Assembly: GCA_964549615.1 (NCBI GenBank)
Contig: CAZJVP010000084.1
Coordinates: 1-47,910 of the forward strand
Reading direction: 5' to 3'
DNA: 47,910 nucleotides
Origin: CAYVLA01 sp964549615 [NCBI: uncultured Thermococci archaeon]
GTDB lineage: Archaea > CAYQAE01 > CAYVLA01
The notes below the pieces were generated by a model. The model worked only from the letters and a program-made list of their open reading frames with translations, did not search any database and was not told the DNA's origin. Each line of letters begins with the position of its first letter. Within the stretch, counting starts at the first letter, position 1. Of this stretch, positions 32,767 through 41,919 are shown one piece after another. Position numbers and translations under genes: made by a program.

Positions 32767-33885
32767 CTAGCCTATTCTCCCCACCGTGGCCGGCTTGCCA
32801 GTCCTGATGGATTCCCCCGCTGCTAGGCAGGTTGCAACGGTTTTTGCGCCCTCAGAGGCATCCGGGTTCGGCGTTGCGTCGCGTTGGATACAATCCTGTA
32901 GGTGCCTGTGGAATCTCACGACCTCTTCTATGTGGCCGCTGATTTCCTCATCCGGCGGGATCACCCTTCCCGCTGCGGTCTCCTGCTTCATCCTCAGGTA
33001 CCTGGAAGGGGGCAGCGTCTTCCGCTCGATCCTGCCGTCCTTCTCCAAGACGAGTTGGTTGTTGATCAGGGTGCCCTTCGTGCCGTATGCCCCGAACTCC
33101 TCCAAGGCAAGCGGCGGCTCAACGACCCCGTAAGCCCCTAGAACTCTTCCGATCGCTCCCTCCCGGAACTTCATGTTGAGCGTGAAGGTGTCGGCCAAAG
33201 GATAGCCCGGTATCATCCCGCTCTTCTTCGCGTAGGCATGCACCTCAACAACATCCCCCGCCAACCACCTCGCCAGATCCACGGGGTGGCAAAGACCCCC
33301 TAACAGGAAGTCCTGCGGGGCTGTCAGTCTCCAAGGCGTATGCCCCATCAGGGCCCTGATGTCGTGCACGTAGAGGGCCTCCACAAGAACTGGCTCTCCG
33401 AGCTCTCCTCTTTGTACAAGCTCCTTGGCCTGCACGTAAAGGTCGGTGAACCGGACGGTTTCCGCCGTGAGGAACTTCACCCTCATTTTTCTGACCAACG
33501 ACACGATCTCCCTGCATTCCTCCATGGTAGTGGCCATGGGCTTCGTGCACAGGACGTGCTTGCCCTCTTTCAGGGCGGCTATCGCGTGCTGGCCGTGGAG
33601 GTGGTCAGGCGAAAAGACCGCCACTATGTCCACGTCCTGACTTCTGACAAGCTCGCGGTAATCCGTGGTGCAGAAAGGAACTTTCTCCTTCTTGGCGATC
33701 TGCTCAAGCTTCTGCTTGTCCGTCCTGCATATGGCCGTGACCCTTATCCTCAGGTCGGGGGCGCGTCTCAGGGCCTCGAAGACATTTGACCCCATGAATC
33801 CCACGCCGACTATGCCTATTCGAAGTTCCGCCTCCTCCACAGCATCAGCTCCTGCCCAATCCGCCCTCTTACCGGCCAGCCTCAT
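32767..33885 (-). CDS. Gfo/Idh/MocA-family oxidoreductase
   Basis: A 372-residue NAD(P)-dependent oxidoreductase. The Rossmann start is RIGIVGVGFMGSNVFEAL; the family CTKPMATTMEECREI follows near residue 120, and the C-terminal domain has GGLCHPVDLARWL, with the catalytic His-Asp. ATG 33885 overlaps the aldolase stop (ATGA); GTG 33840 is an alternative with AGGAG eight bases upstream. The gene is second in the sugar operon. A sugar or inositol dehydrogenase is likely; the substrate is unresolved. Confidence 0.85.
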   Translation of the reverse strand: MRLAGKRADWAGADAVEEAELRIGIVGVGFMGSNVFEALRRAPDLRIRVTAICRTDKQKLEQIAKKEKVPFCTTDYRELVRSQDVDIVAVFSPDHLHGQHAIAALKEGKHVLCTKPMATTMEECREIVSLVRKMRVKFLTAETVRFTDLYVQAKELVQRGELGEPVLVEALYVHDIRALMGHTPWRLTAPQDFLLGGLCHPVDLARWLAGDVVEVHAYAKKSGMIPGYPLADTFTLNMKFREGAIGRVLGAYGVVEPPLALEEFGAYGTKGTLINNQLVLEKDGRIERKTLPPSRYLRMKQETAAGRVIPPDEEISGHIEEVVRFHRHLQDCIQRDATPNPDASEGAKTVATCLAAGESIRTGKPATVGRIG

Positions 33886-34676
33886 TCCGCGTGCACGATC
33901 TCGGAGATCGACTTGATCATGCGAATCGGGTCCCTGTCCCCCCAAACGTTTCGCCCCATGATGACTCCTTTGGCTCCAGCATCCATAACCTCCTTGACCA
34001 TCTTGAGAAGGCCCTCCGAGTCGCCGGCGCCCGGGCCGCTCAGCACGATGACCGGGACCGGACAGCACTTCACAACCTCCCTAAATGAATCAGGGTCGCC
34101 TGTGTAGTAGGACTTGACCACGTCGGCCCCGAGCTCGGCGGCCACCCTGTCGGCAAACTTGACGTGCTCCACACTTGGCCAGACCCGTTTGGCCCTGGGC
34201 TTGAAGTGATACTCAACGATCTCCGGGGGCAACGCCTCGACTATGTGGGGCATGCCCACCTTGTCGCATTCCTCGGAGATCCGGCCGACCTTCTCCGAGT
34301 TCTGCGATTCCTTCTCAACGCCTATGAAAGCCATGGTTGCCACGGCATCTGCTCCGAGACGCAACGCCTCCTTCACCGAACTGAAAAGCCTGTAGTCTGT
34401 TATATCCGGCCCTAACGCCGAGGCTGTGCCATCCAGCCTCGCGATTATGCCCAGCTTCCCCACCAGGTCCTCGTGACAGGCTCTGATCATGGACGGGTTA
34501 AGAAGCGTTGCATCTGGCCTACAGCCGCCCGTTAGAAGCGTCTTGATGGCCCTCCTGATGTCCTCGATCCCCGCGAGCGGTCCAAGGTCGACGCCGTGAT
34601 CCATGGGGACGACGAATGTCTTTCCATCCTCCTTGAAGATTCGTCCAAGCCTGATTCTCTTTCCGACCAAACTCAT
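33882..34676 (-). CDS. class I aldolase of the DhnA/LsrF type
   Basis: A 264-residue class I aldolase with the archaeal FBA/DhnA fold. Signatures are VPMDHGVDLGPLAGIED near the N-terminus, the Schiff-base Lys in ADVVKSYYTGD, LSGPGAGDSEGLLKM, and GAKGVIMGRNVWGDRDP near the end. Family members include fructose-bisphosphate aldolase, the aromatic-pathway enzyme ADH synthase and LsrF. It heads the operon, so it may cleave a phosphorylated sugar made by the downstream genes or the FGGY kinase. A TATA-like box (minus, near 34714) lies 38 bases upstream of ATG 34676. Confidence 0.85.
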   Translation of the reverse strand: MSLVGKRIRLGRIFKEDGKTFVVPMDHGVDLGPLAGIEDIRRAIKTLLTGGCRPDATLLNPSMIRACHEDLVGKLGIIARLDGTASALGPDITDYRLFSSVKEALRLGADAVATMAFIGVEKESQNSEKVGRISEECDKVGMPHIVEALPPEIVEYHFKPRAKRVWPSVEHVKFADRVAAELGADVVKSYYTGDPDSFREVVKCCPVPVIVLSGPGAGDSEGLLKMVKEVMDAGAKGVIMGRNVWGDRDPIRMIKSISEIVHAE

Positions 34677-34816
34677 ACTACCATCTGCCCCTAACGCAAC
34701 CTAGCCCCCTTATCTTGCTTTTGGCAGTTGGCCAAGCAAGACATCCTCGTCTTGGCGAGGTCCCCGCGGGAACAATGCCAGTGCGCATCGCCAGGGCTGA
34801 ATATGGATGTACCTAT

Positions 34817-35110
34817 CTAGCTAGCGGTAGTCTGCTTTTGTATGCAGCTTTCTTTCCAGATCTGGGTTAGGGCTTCGGACAGTGATCGGGGTGGATTCAG
34901 CCCTCTCTGCTCCCACGTGGCAAGAAGGCTTGGAATCCCCTCATACATCCGTACACCCTTCCCGTTTCTAAGAGTCCCTATGATCTTCGAGTGCAGGAGA
35001 AGCGTCCTCAAAGCCCGCTCCGAGCGATTGTTGGTCAACTCCACGCCGGGATGCCCTCTTGTACGTCTTGTATATCCTGTTCGCCTGCGGCGACGTGACC
35101 GGGCCTCCCT
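34817..35110 (-). mobile_element. IS66-family transposase C-terminal remnant
   Basis: Read leftward, about 75 residues match the C-terminal end of IS66 transposases: GVELTNNRSERALRTLLLHS, KIIGTLRNGKGVRMYEGIPS and LLATWEQRGLNP. The family conserved line LTNNxxERALR is intact. Upstream (35045-35110) a further bit reads ANRIYKTYKRA in a shifted frame, so the gene is truncated and frameshifted. No inverted repeats or further IS genes remain. Confidence 0.85.
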
Positions 35111-35233
35111 TTCAGGTCGGCAAAGCGATCGGGGAGGGGTGCGTGGCTGGCCTACCAGCCGTAGAGTACCTCCGGGAAAGAGCCAAAAAGACTAACGCCA
35201 CGCACAGCTCACAGCTAGGGAAGGTGAAAAGCA

Positions 35234-35677
35234 GTGGATCGCGCGAAGAAAAGGGTCCTGTTCATATGCACCCATAACTCGGCCAGATCGCAGATGGCCG
35301 AAGCATTCCTCAGGGCTATGTGTGGCGATCGGTTCGAAGCCTACAGTGCGGGAACCGAACCGACCCGAGTCGATCCCCTGGTTGTGGAGGTCATGAACGA
35401 AGTCGGCTTGGACATCTCAGGACAAAGAGCGAAGGGTCTTGATCCCTTCCTTGGTAAGGAGTTCGACTACATCGTTACGGTCTGTGATAACGCAAAACGT
35501 TCCTGCCCATTCTTCCCGGGAGGAAGGCAGTACCTACACAAGAGCTTTGAGGATCCCGCCACGTATGTCGGGACTCCGGAAGCGAGAAAAAAGGCTCTCA
35601 GGCAGCTCAGGGACCAGATCAGGGATTGGGTTTTTCTGGCCTTCTGCCTCTCGTCAGCTGGCGGTGGGGGATCGTGA
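35234..35677 (+). CDS. ArsC-type low-molecular-weight phosphatase/arsenate reductase
   Basis: A 147-residue protein of the low-molecular-weight tyrosine phosphatase fold, closest in look to thioredoxin-linked arsenate reductase. The P-loop is CTHNSARS (residues 12-19), and the resolving cysteines appear in VTVCDNAKRSCPFF. DPATY ends the core; the tail is unusual, with GlyGlyGlyGly near its end. Whether it reduces arsenate or dephosphorylates a protein is open. The start is GTG 35234 with AAGGTG upstream. It converges with phoU (24-base overlap), at the edge of the phosphate island, so phosphate or arsenate stress is a natural guess. Confidence 0.85.
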   Translation: MDRAKKRVLFICTHNSARSQMAEAFLRAMCGDRFEAYSAGTEPTRVDPLVVEVMNEVGLDISGQRAKGLDPFLGKEFDYIVTVCDNAKRSCPFFPGGRQYLHKSFEDPATYVGTPEARKKALRQLRDQIRDWVFLAFCLSSAGGGGS

Positions 35678-36364
35678 ACCAGTACCCCCGCTGTTTGGGA
35701 AAACCTTGAACTCGCCAATCTCAGCCTCGGACTCGACGTCCCGTCCTTCGACGATGTAGATTGCCCGGCTGGCAAGGTTTACGGCCCTGTCCCCGATCCT
35801 CTCCAACCACCTAGATACAAACATGAGGAGGGACGCCCTCGCATCCTCCTTCTTCACCCTCTCCAGCAAGCTGGCAAAGATGGCGCTGTACACCTCGTCA
35901 GTCGTTTTATCGCTCTCAATGACCTTTCGCGCCATAGAGGTATCCCTAGTCCTGAAGGCCTCAATGGCCTGCTCCAGCTGGCGGGCTACCATATCTGCCA
36001 GGGTCATTATTCTAGAAAACTCCGGAATGTTCTTGTCATAGAGCCCCTGTTTTGCGACCTCGGCTATGTGAATTGAGGACCTGTTAATCCTCTCCACATC
36101 ATCCGCACTCCTCAGATAGCTCACGATGACCCGGAGATCGACCGCCATCGGCTGCTGAAGGGCGATGAGCGCCAGACATTCCTTCTGGACCGAGGCCGTC
36201 TGTGACACGATAACGGCGTCCCTCCCCATCATGGCCTTTATGCTGTCCTCCCTTGTCTTGACCAGGTTCTCGCGAGCACACCTCACGTTCTCGAGGACCT
36301 CGAGAGATATCTTGTGGAGCTGTTCGCCTATTTGGTCCAGCTCCTTGTGGAACTTGTCCCGCAT
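35654..36364 (-). CDS. phoU: phosphate-signalling protein PhoU
   Basis: A 236-residue PhoU of two three-helix bundles. Conserved acidic clusters that bind metals are visible: DDVERI (first repeat) and ERIGDRAVNLA (second repeat). PhoU dampens Pst transport and signals phosphate state. ATG 36364 overlaps the pstB stop by one base (TGATG), so translation is coupled. A tail of about 25 residues (EGRDVESEAEIGEFKV) is not typical of the core. Confidence 0.92.
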   Translation of the reverse strand: MRDKFHKELDQIGEQLHKISLEVLENVRCARENLVKTREDSIKAMMGRDAVIVSQTASVQKECLALIALQQPMAVDLRVIVSYLRSADDVERINRSSIHIAEVAKQGLYDKNIPEFSRIMTLADMVARQLEQAIEAFRTRDTSMARKVIESDKTTDEVYSAIFASLLERVKKEDARASLLMFVSRWLERIGDRAVNLASRAIYIVEGRDVESEAEIGEFKVFPNSGGTGSRSPTAS

Positions 36365-37125
36365 CAACCAAACCTCCCGGTTATATAGTTCTCGGTGCTC
36401 TCCTCCCGCGGATTCTCGAAGATCTGCTTGGTCTCACCGAACTCAATCAGCCTCCCAAGATAGAAGTATCCGGTGAAGTCGGACACCCTGGCCGCCTGCT
36501 GCATGTTGTGCGTGACGATGACGACCGTGCATTCTCTTTTCAACCTATCCATCAAGTCCTCGATCTTGGTGGTTGCTATGGGGTCCAAGGCACTGCAGGG
36601 CTCGTCCATCAGGACGACCTCCGGGTTCACGGCCAGGCACCTCGCGATGCAGAGCCTCTGCTGTTGGCCTCCCGACAGGCTCATTGCACTCTCCTGCAAT
36701 CGGTCCTTCACTTCCTCCCAGAGCGCTGCTCGTTTGAGGCTGGCCTCAACAACGGCGTCCAGCTCCTCCCCGCGGTACATGCCATGGACCTGGGGACCGT
36801 ATGCGACGTTGTCGTAGATGGACTTCGGGAAGGGGTTCGGCTTCTGGAAAACCATTCCAACCCGCTTTCTGAGCTTCACAACATCGACGTTTCTGCCATA
36901 TATGTTCTCCCCATCGAGGTAGACGGCCCCTTCAATCTTGGCCTCTACGATAAGATCATTCATCCGATTGAGGCAGCGAATGAAGGTTGACTTGCCACAG
37001 CCCGACGGACCTATCAAGGCGGTCACCCGGTTCAATGGGATACGCATGCTCACATTCGCCAATGCCCGATTCGTGCCGTAGTAGACGTTGAGACTCTCAA
37101 CTTCGATCTTTGCCTTTGTTTCCAT
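36364..37125 (-). CDS. pstB: phosphate ABC transporter ATPase PstB
   Basis: A 253-residue ABC ATPase. Walker A is GPSGCGKST (residues 39-47), the Q-loop is in [13 protein letters not shown], the signature is LSGGQQQR, Walker B is [13 protein letters not shown], and the switch His is in VTHNMQQA. The PNPFP motif marks PstB. The start is ATG 37125, directly after the permease stop. It powers phosphate import with the PstCA permease and is co-transcribed with phoU. Confidence 0.96.
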   Translation of the reverse strand: METKAKIEVESLNVYYGTNRALANVSMRIPLNRVTALIGPSGCGKSTFIRCLNRMNDLIVEAKIEGAVYLDGENIYGRNVDVVKLRKRVGMVFQKPNPFPKSIYDNVAYGPQVHGMYRGEELDAVVEASLKRAALWEEVKDRLQESAMSLSGGQQQRLCIARCLAVNPEVVLMDEPCSALDPIATTKIEDLMDRLKRECTVVIVTHNMQQAARVSDFTGYFYLGRLIEFGETKQIFENPREESTENYITGRFG

Positions 37126-37126
37126 C

Positions 37127-39040
37127 CTAGACTCTCTCCCTGTAGCACCTATTCCTGAGCATGATCGCGCCCATATCAACCAGCAACACAATAGCGAGCA
37201 GTACAACGGCGGTGCCATATGCATTCGTCTCCGAGTTTGGGACGCCTACTGCTAGGCTGAAGAGGTGATAGGGCAGAGCCATGACGGGGTCGAGGAGCCC
37301 ATCGGGGAGGAATCTGGTGATGAACACCGCCGCCGTGAACATGATTGGGGCGGTTTCTCCTGCTGCTCGGCCAACGGCCAGTAGGGCGCCGGTGATTATG
37401 CCCGGAAGCGATGGCGGCAACACCACGCCGCGGATCGTCTGCCACTTTGTGGCGCCGAGGGCAAGGCTTGCTTCACGGAGGGGCATGGGTACAAACTTGA
37501 GACTTTCCTCGGTCGTGCGAACAATCGTTGGCAGGATCATCAAACCGAGGGTCAGTTGGCCAGCGAGCAAGGAGCGTCCGAACTCGAGATAGAGGACGAA
37601 GAAAGCCATGCCAAAGAGTCCGAAGACGACCGAGGGCGTCCCATTCAGTGCATCCACTCCCATTCGTACGAACCTAGTGAGTTGCCCCTCCTTGGCATAC
37701 TCGCTGAGGTAGATAGCCGCGAAAACCCCGACCGGCAGAGCCAAAGCGATCGCGCCGCCAACCAGGTATAGGGTTCCGACTATCGCGGGGAATATCCCGC
37801 CCGCTCGGCCAGAGTCCCGGGGAATCTTCGTGAGGAATTCCCAGCTCAGGGCCGGAGCACCCCTGATGATGATGAAAGCCAGAAGTATCCCCAGGATCAA
37901 CATCGTCACGATTCCGCTGACACAAAGAATCGCAAAGGCGACGCTCTGGGAACGCTCGGGCCCGAGACGACGTGATGCCCAACCATAGGCCAGATACAGC
38001 CCCAGCCCTGCCAGCGATCCCACGAGACCAAGCGAGAAGTACAGGAACGTGAGGAGGAAGAACCCAATGCTGAGGAACAGCACCCTCCTTATGGACCTCC
38101 GCACTTCAGAGGGAAGCGATATCTTCAAGCGGCCCGCTTTTTTCGCCTCGCCAAAATGCTTCCTCCTTATGTATCCGAGGATCCAGGTGGCGATGAAGTC
38201 AACGATTATGACCATCACAAACAGGATAACCGCGAGGGCAAAGAGCGAATGATAGTGCACGCTGCCAAGTGGTACCTCGCCCATCTCGGTTCCCAGCGTC
38301 CCCGTGATCGTCCGTATCGGCGAGAAAACGTTCCAGATGGGCTTGGGTATGATCGCGGCGTTGCCGGTTGCCATCATGACGGCCATGGTTTCCCCCATGG
38401 CCCTGCCTAGACCGAGCACTATTGCCGCGGTTATGCCGGAAAGGGCTGAGGGGAGAATGACCTTACGCACGGTCTGCCATCTGTTTGCCCCCACAGCCAG
38501 GGAAGCTTCCTCGTATTCCCTGGGCACCGCTGTGAGAGCCTCCTCGGACACGCTTACGACCGTAGGCAGGGCCATTATGCCTAGAAGGATCGATCCGTTT
38601 AGCCAGGTCTCGCCGGTGGGGATGTCAAATAGCGCCTTGATCCAAGGGGCCATGATGCTCAGGCCAAAGAAGCCGTAGACCACGGAGGGTATTGCCGCCA
38701 GTAGCTCAACAGCTGGCTTCAGGATCCTCCGGGCACGTGGAACAGCGACCTGCGACAGGAACAGGGCGCACGCTACCCCCAACGGCCCGCAGACGGCGAC
38801 GGCACCCATAGTGACCAGAAGTGTTCCTATGACCAGTGGCAGTCCGCCGAATCTCGGCGGATATCCAGTTGGAACCCACTCGGGCCCAAGAACCAACGTT
38901 CGGACGCCGACATTCCTGAAGGCCGGCGCGCCCTCCGCGAACAGGAAGGCGATAATGAAGACCACAGTGATTGTAGCGAAGATGGCCGCCAGGAAGAGCA
39001 GAATGTGTATGGTCTTCTCTTTGAAATCCCACCATCGCAT
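37127..39040 (-). CDS. pstCA: fused PstC-PstA phosphate permease
   Basis: A 637-residue protein in one continuous frame that joins both Pst permeases. The N-terminal half is PstC-like, with EAA loop [20 protein letters not shown]. The C-terminal half is PstA-like, with EAA loop [20 protein letters not shown]. Each has about six transmembrane segments, and a central segment (about residues 295-370) bridges them with extra hydrophobic stretches. There is no internal stop or frameshift. In most archaea and bacteria these are two genes; a fusion fixes a 1:1 ratio. It forms the transmembrane channel with PstS and PstB. Confidence 0.93.
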   Translation of the reverse strand: MRWWDFKEKTIHILLFLAAIFATITVVFIIAFLFAEGAPAFRNVGVRTLVLGPEWVPTGYPPRFGGLPLVIGTLLVTMGAVAVCGPLGVACALFLSQVAVPRARRILKPAVELLAAIPSVVYGFFGLSIMAPWIKALFDIPTGETWLNGSILLGIMALPTVVSVSEEALTAVPREYEEASLAVGANRWQTVRKVILPSALSGITAAIVLGLGRAMGETMAVMMATGNAAIIPKPIWNVFSPIRTITGTLGTEMGEVPLGSVHYHSLFALAVILFVMVIIVDFIATWILGYIRRKHFGEAKKAGRLKISLPSEVRRSIRRVLFLSIGFFLLTFLYFSLGLVGSLAGLGLYLAYGWASRRLGPERSQSVAFAILCVSGIVTMLILGILLAFIIIRGAPALSWEFLTKIPRDSGRAGGIFPAIVGTLYLVGGAIALALPVGVFAAIYLSEYAKEGQLTRFVRMGVDALNGTPSVVFGLFGMAFFVLYLEFGRSLLAGQLTLGLMILPTIVRTTEESLKFVPMPLREASLALGATKWQTIRGVVLPPSLPGIITGALLAVGRAAGETAPIMFTAAVFITRFLPDGLLDPVMALPYHLFSLAVGVPNSETNAYGTAVVLLAIVLLVDMGAIMLRNRCYRERV

Positions 39041-39091
39041 CTCTGATGCAACTCCGACCTTCCAACAAATTGAGAAGGCAAAGAACAGTCC

Positions 39092-39099
39092 AAAAAAAA
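39092..39099 (-). terminator. T8 tract between pstS and pstCA
   Basis: Eight A on the plus strand are eight T on the transcribed minus strand, 25 bases after the pstS stop and 52 before pstCA. Archaeal RNA polymerase stops on such tracts, so part of the pstS transcripts may end here, making more binding protein than permease. Confidence 0.5.
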
Positions 39100-39124
39100 G
39101 GGAAGATGATCCGGTTTTCTTAGA

Positions 39125-39940
39125 CTATGTCAACGGGACGAATCCCTCTTCCTGAACGATTTTCTGGCCCTCCGGAGACTTGATGAAGTCGAGGAAGGAC
39201 TTCGCAAGACCCGTGGGCTGTCCCTGGGTGTACATGTAGAGGGCTCTGGAGATCGGATAGCTCCCGTTGAGCACGGCCGTAACGGTCGGACCGACTCCGT
39301 CCACCTTCACTGCCTTGACCGTTTGATCGATATAGCCCAAGCCGACATACCCGATGGCGCCAGGGGTGTTCTTGACCGACTCTTTGACGCCCGCGTTCGA
39401 CGACTTCTCAAGCTGGGTAGCCACGAAGTCCTCCTTGTTCATGACCTTCTCATGAAAGAACTCACGTGTGCCGGAAGCGCTGTCCCTGCCAACAACAACA
39501 ATGGCCATGTCAGGCCCACCAAGCGCTTTCCAGTTGGTGATCTCACCTTTGTAGATCGACTTGATCTGAGCCGTGGTGAGATCGGAGATCGGGTTGCCGG
39601 GGTGGACGATTAGGGCAATGGCATCTTTGGCAATGACGTGCTCGACGAGGCTGGGATACAACTGCTTCTCTGAGTCCTTGATCTGCCTAGAGGCCATGCC
39701 GATGTCTGCCGTGCCCTCGCCGACCGACTTTATGCCGACGCTGGAGCCTCCTCCGCTGACCTGGATGTCAGCGCCCTCGTGCTCATCCATGTACTTCTCC
39801 GCAGCCTTGACCGCGATGGGCTCGACGGTCGTGGAGCCCACGATCGAAATGGAGCCCATCTCCTTTTGGCTAATACATCCGTAAAGCAACGAAGATACCA
39901 GAATTCCGGCGATTGCCGGAATCATCAACCTGTTCTTCAC
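39125..39940 (-). CDS. pstS: phosphate-binding lipoprotein PstS
   Basis: A 271-residue periplasm-side phosphate-binding protein. A signal segment ends in a lipobox-like LLYGC, so it is probably anchored by its Cys. Binding motifs are GSTTVEPIA, SGGGSSVGI, MASRQIKDSE and GRDSASGTREFF. The start is GTG 39940 with AGGAGG eight bases upstream. It heads the pst operon, and a palindrome lies between its promoter region and its ribosome site. Confidence 0.95.
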   Translation of the reverse strand: MKNRLMIPAIAGILVSSLLYGCISQKEMGSISIVGSTTVEPIAVKAAEKYMDEHEGADIQVSGGGSSVGIKSVGEGTADIGMASRQIKDSEKQLYPSLVEHVIAKDAIALIVHPGNPISDLTTAQIKSIYKGEITNWKALGGPDMAIVVVGRDSASGTREFFHEKVMNKEDFVATQLEKSSNAGVKESVKNTPGAIGYVGLGYIDQTVKAVKVDGVGPTVTAVLNGSYPISRALYMYTQGQPTGLAKSFLDFIKSPEGQKIVQEEGFVPLT

Positions 39941-39964
39941 GAGCGAACTCCTCCTAGACTAGAC

Positions 39965-39984
39965 ACTTCGCGATTATGCGAAGT
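39965..39984. promoter_or_regulatory. palindrome in pstS leader, candidate operator
   Basis: ACTTCGC (39965-39971) and GCGAAGT (39978-39984) are a perfect seven-base inverted repeat around six bases, 25 bases ahead of the pstS start. It could be a regulator operator or an RNA hairpin in the leader. Confidence 0.5.
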
Positions 39985-40027
39985 TGGAGGGCGCTCCGCC
40001 AATAGGCTGAATAATATTCTCTAAATA

Positions 40028-40054
40028 CTATATATAGAAAGACTTTTATATATA
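40028..40054. promoter_or_regulatory. double TATATATAG control region of the phosphate regulator
   Basis: CTATATATAG (40028-40037) is a palindrome, and TTTTATATATAG repeats its core 17-18 bases to the right. The right copy is centred about 25 bases before ATG 40072, so it should be the TATA box of a leaderless transcript. The left copy may be the box for pstS or an operator. The AbrB-type domain of the gene product could bind such a symmetric site. Confidence 0.55.
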
Positions 40055-40071
40055 GCTAAGCCGGAATCTAT

Positions 40072-41061
40072 ATGGAAGAGGTCAGATCCGTCCAGATGAC
40101 CGGCGGCTCGACTTTCATAGTAAGCCTCCCAAAGGACTGGGCAGACAGGTCGGGCCTGAGCAAGGGGTCCCGAGTGGTCATCACCGAGAAGGATGATGGC
40201 ACGATATGCATCCAACCGATGGAGCCCAAGCCGCAGAACCAGAGGATCAAGACCATTCCTTTGGAAGGCGACCCCAGTCTCCTTGCTAGGAAGATCATAG
40301 CCTCCTACATCATGGGCTTCGACACAATAGTCCTCAGGTCAGATCGCATCGACTCTCAGCACCGGACTAGGGCGTTCGAGCTGGCCGAGGACCTGATGGG
40401 TCTAGAAGTGGTTAGGGAGGATTCAAACTCCATCGAGATCAAGCAAATGCTCGACCCCACGCAGCTGACGATCGCATCCGCCCTTTCCCGCCTAGCCCAT
40501 CTCGCCGAATCCATGATGCAGGACCTAGCCAAAGCCATATCTGAGGGGGACGCAGTAATCCTCAGCGACCTGATCGCTCGGGAATCCCACGCCGACCGGA
40601 TACACTGGTTCATCGTCCGGCAGATCAACTATGCCATCGTGGATCACCGGTTCGCCAGGTCCGTGGAGCTTGACATAAGGCTTGCCACATGCTACCTCAG
40701 CGCTGCGCGCAACATCGAACGCATATGTGACCACATTGAGAACGTCGCCCGCTACATGATGCAGCTCGGCCCCGGTTCGCTCCCGACCAGCCTGGTCGAC
40801 CTAACCAAGTCCTGTTCGGACATTTTCTCTAGGGCCGTACGATCCTTCGTCCGAAAGGACATCAAAACCGCCGAGATGATACTCACTGAGGTTGACCAGC
40901 ACAAGGAGCAGTATGCGATTTCGGCTTTCTCGGACATCTCAAAGTCTTCAACCAAAAGCGGCTACGCGGTGCCCATGCTGATGGCCGAAAGCTTACACAG
41001 GATAATCTCCTACTCGCAGGACATAGCCGAGATGACCGTGGACGCCGTTCTATCCGCATAG
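40072..41061 (+). CDS. phosphate uptake regulator with AbrB and PhoU domains
   Basis: A 329-residue protein. Residues 1-50 form a SpoVT/AbrB swapped-hairpin DNA-binding domain (SVQMTGGSTFIVSLPKDWAD, SKGSRVVI). Residues about 100-325 are two PhoU-like helical bundles with acidic clusters such as RNIERICDHIENVA. This layout is the archaeal phosphate regulator, thought to sense phosphate through PhoU and bind DNA through AbrB. It is divergent from pstS and probably controls it. The transcript is likely leaderless. Confidence 0.93.
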   Translation: MEEVRSVQMTGGSTFIVSLPKDWADRSGLSKGSRVVITEKDDGTICIQPMEPKPQNQRIKTIPLEGDPSLLARKIIASYIMGFDTIVLRSDRIDSQHRTRAFELAEDLMGLEVVREDSNSIEIKQMLDPTQLTIASALSRLAHLAESMMQDLAKAISEGDAVILSDLIARESHADRIHWFIVRQINYAIVDHRFARSVELDIRLATCYLSAARNIERICDHIENVARYMMQLGPGSLPTSLVDLTKSCSDIFSRAVRSFVRKDIKTAEMILTEVDQHKEQYAISAFSDISKSSTKSGYAVPMLMAESLHRIISYSQDIAEMTVDAVLSA

Positions 41062-41224
41062 CCGACGGCTCTCTGCGAGGAGTTCTCCATCCGGGTCTGC
41101 TCGCTCTTCGAGACTCGCAACGGTCGACTATCCGGGCGAACTGTCTGGCCGACTTGGCTGGACACGCCGACGCCGCCAAACCGACCAAGGATCAAGTCCT
41201 GCTGATTGGCATGGTCTCAGGCAA

Positions 41225-41235
41225 ACATATAAAAC
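41225..41235 (+). promoter_or_regulatory. TATA box for exported protein
   Basis: ACATATAAAAC predicts a start near 41256, giving a 28-base leader with a GGAGGG site ahead of ATG 41284. Confidence 0.6.
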
Positions 41236-41283
41236 AGTGCCTCGCACCGACATCACGCCTCCCTTAGGAGCGGAGGGCAAATC

Positions 41284-41919
41284 ATGAAGCTGAATCTCCT
41301 GTTGATAGGATTATTTACGTCGGCTGTTGTGGGCGTTGCAGCGGTAAGTGCGGCCGAGATTGTTGGAGCTAGGATGGCAGTCTTCATCGAGGGAGACGAT
41401 ATAGGCTCTAACCAGATCCTGTTCGACTACGCGAAGGCGATGAACCTCGCGGCTATAGAGGCCCTGGGCAAGGCCTACCCGGGCTCGGCCGTGCCTTTCG
41501 CGGAGCTTATTAAGAAGCTGCCGGAGCCACTGTCGGGGTGGACGGGGGACGAGCCGGAGGGCGGTCAGATAACGGTGCCAGGACTCTCGTATAGCTTCGC
41601 TCAGCGCGACTACCACAAGTCGGGGGCTGAGGACGACGTGAGCGTCATAATCTACGACACCATGGAGCAGCAAGCGGGGCCGTGGTATGGGGTCTGGGCC
41701 GGCTGGGGCTTCTCCTGGGAGACCACCGAGGGATACGCAAGGTCGACGACCGTCTCCGGGTACCCTGCGTGGGAGACGAGGGATTACAAGGACAACTCCG
41801 GAGTACTTGCCATAGGATTGGTGCTTGCGCCGGTGCCGGAGGCAGGCATGATGGCGCTTGCAACGCTGATTTCGGCAGGCTTGGTGGCCAGCTGGGGATT
41901 TCCCAAGAGCAAGAGCTAG
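41284..41919 (+). CDS. exported protein with VPEA-type C-terminal anchor
   Basis: A 211-residue protein with a signal peptide (about residues 1-24, ending SAAEIVG) and a C-terminal hydrophobic helix. The tail reads VPEAGMMALATLISAGLVAS and ends in a Lys-Ser-Lys-Ser patch: a short Pro-Glu motif, a membrane helix and basic residues, as in PEP-CTERM and archaeosortase sorting signals. The middle is soluble and Gly/Trp-rich (WYGVWAGWGFSWE), with no family I know. It may be a surface protein. A sortase gene is not in this window. The last four bases (CTAG) are shared with the aminopeptidase gene. Confidence 0.7.
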   Translation: MKLNLLLIGLFTSAVVGVAAVSAAEIVGARMAVFIEGDDIGSNQILFDYAKAMNLAAIEALGKAYPGSAVPFAELIKKLPEPLSGWTGDEPEGGQITVPGLSYSFAQRDYHKSGAEDDVSVIIYDTMEQQAGPWYGVWAGWGFSWETTEGYARSTTVSGYPAWETRDYKDNSGVLAIGLVLAPVPEAGMMALATLISAGLVASWGFPKSKS

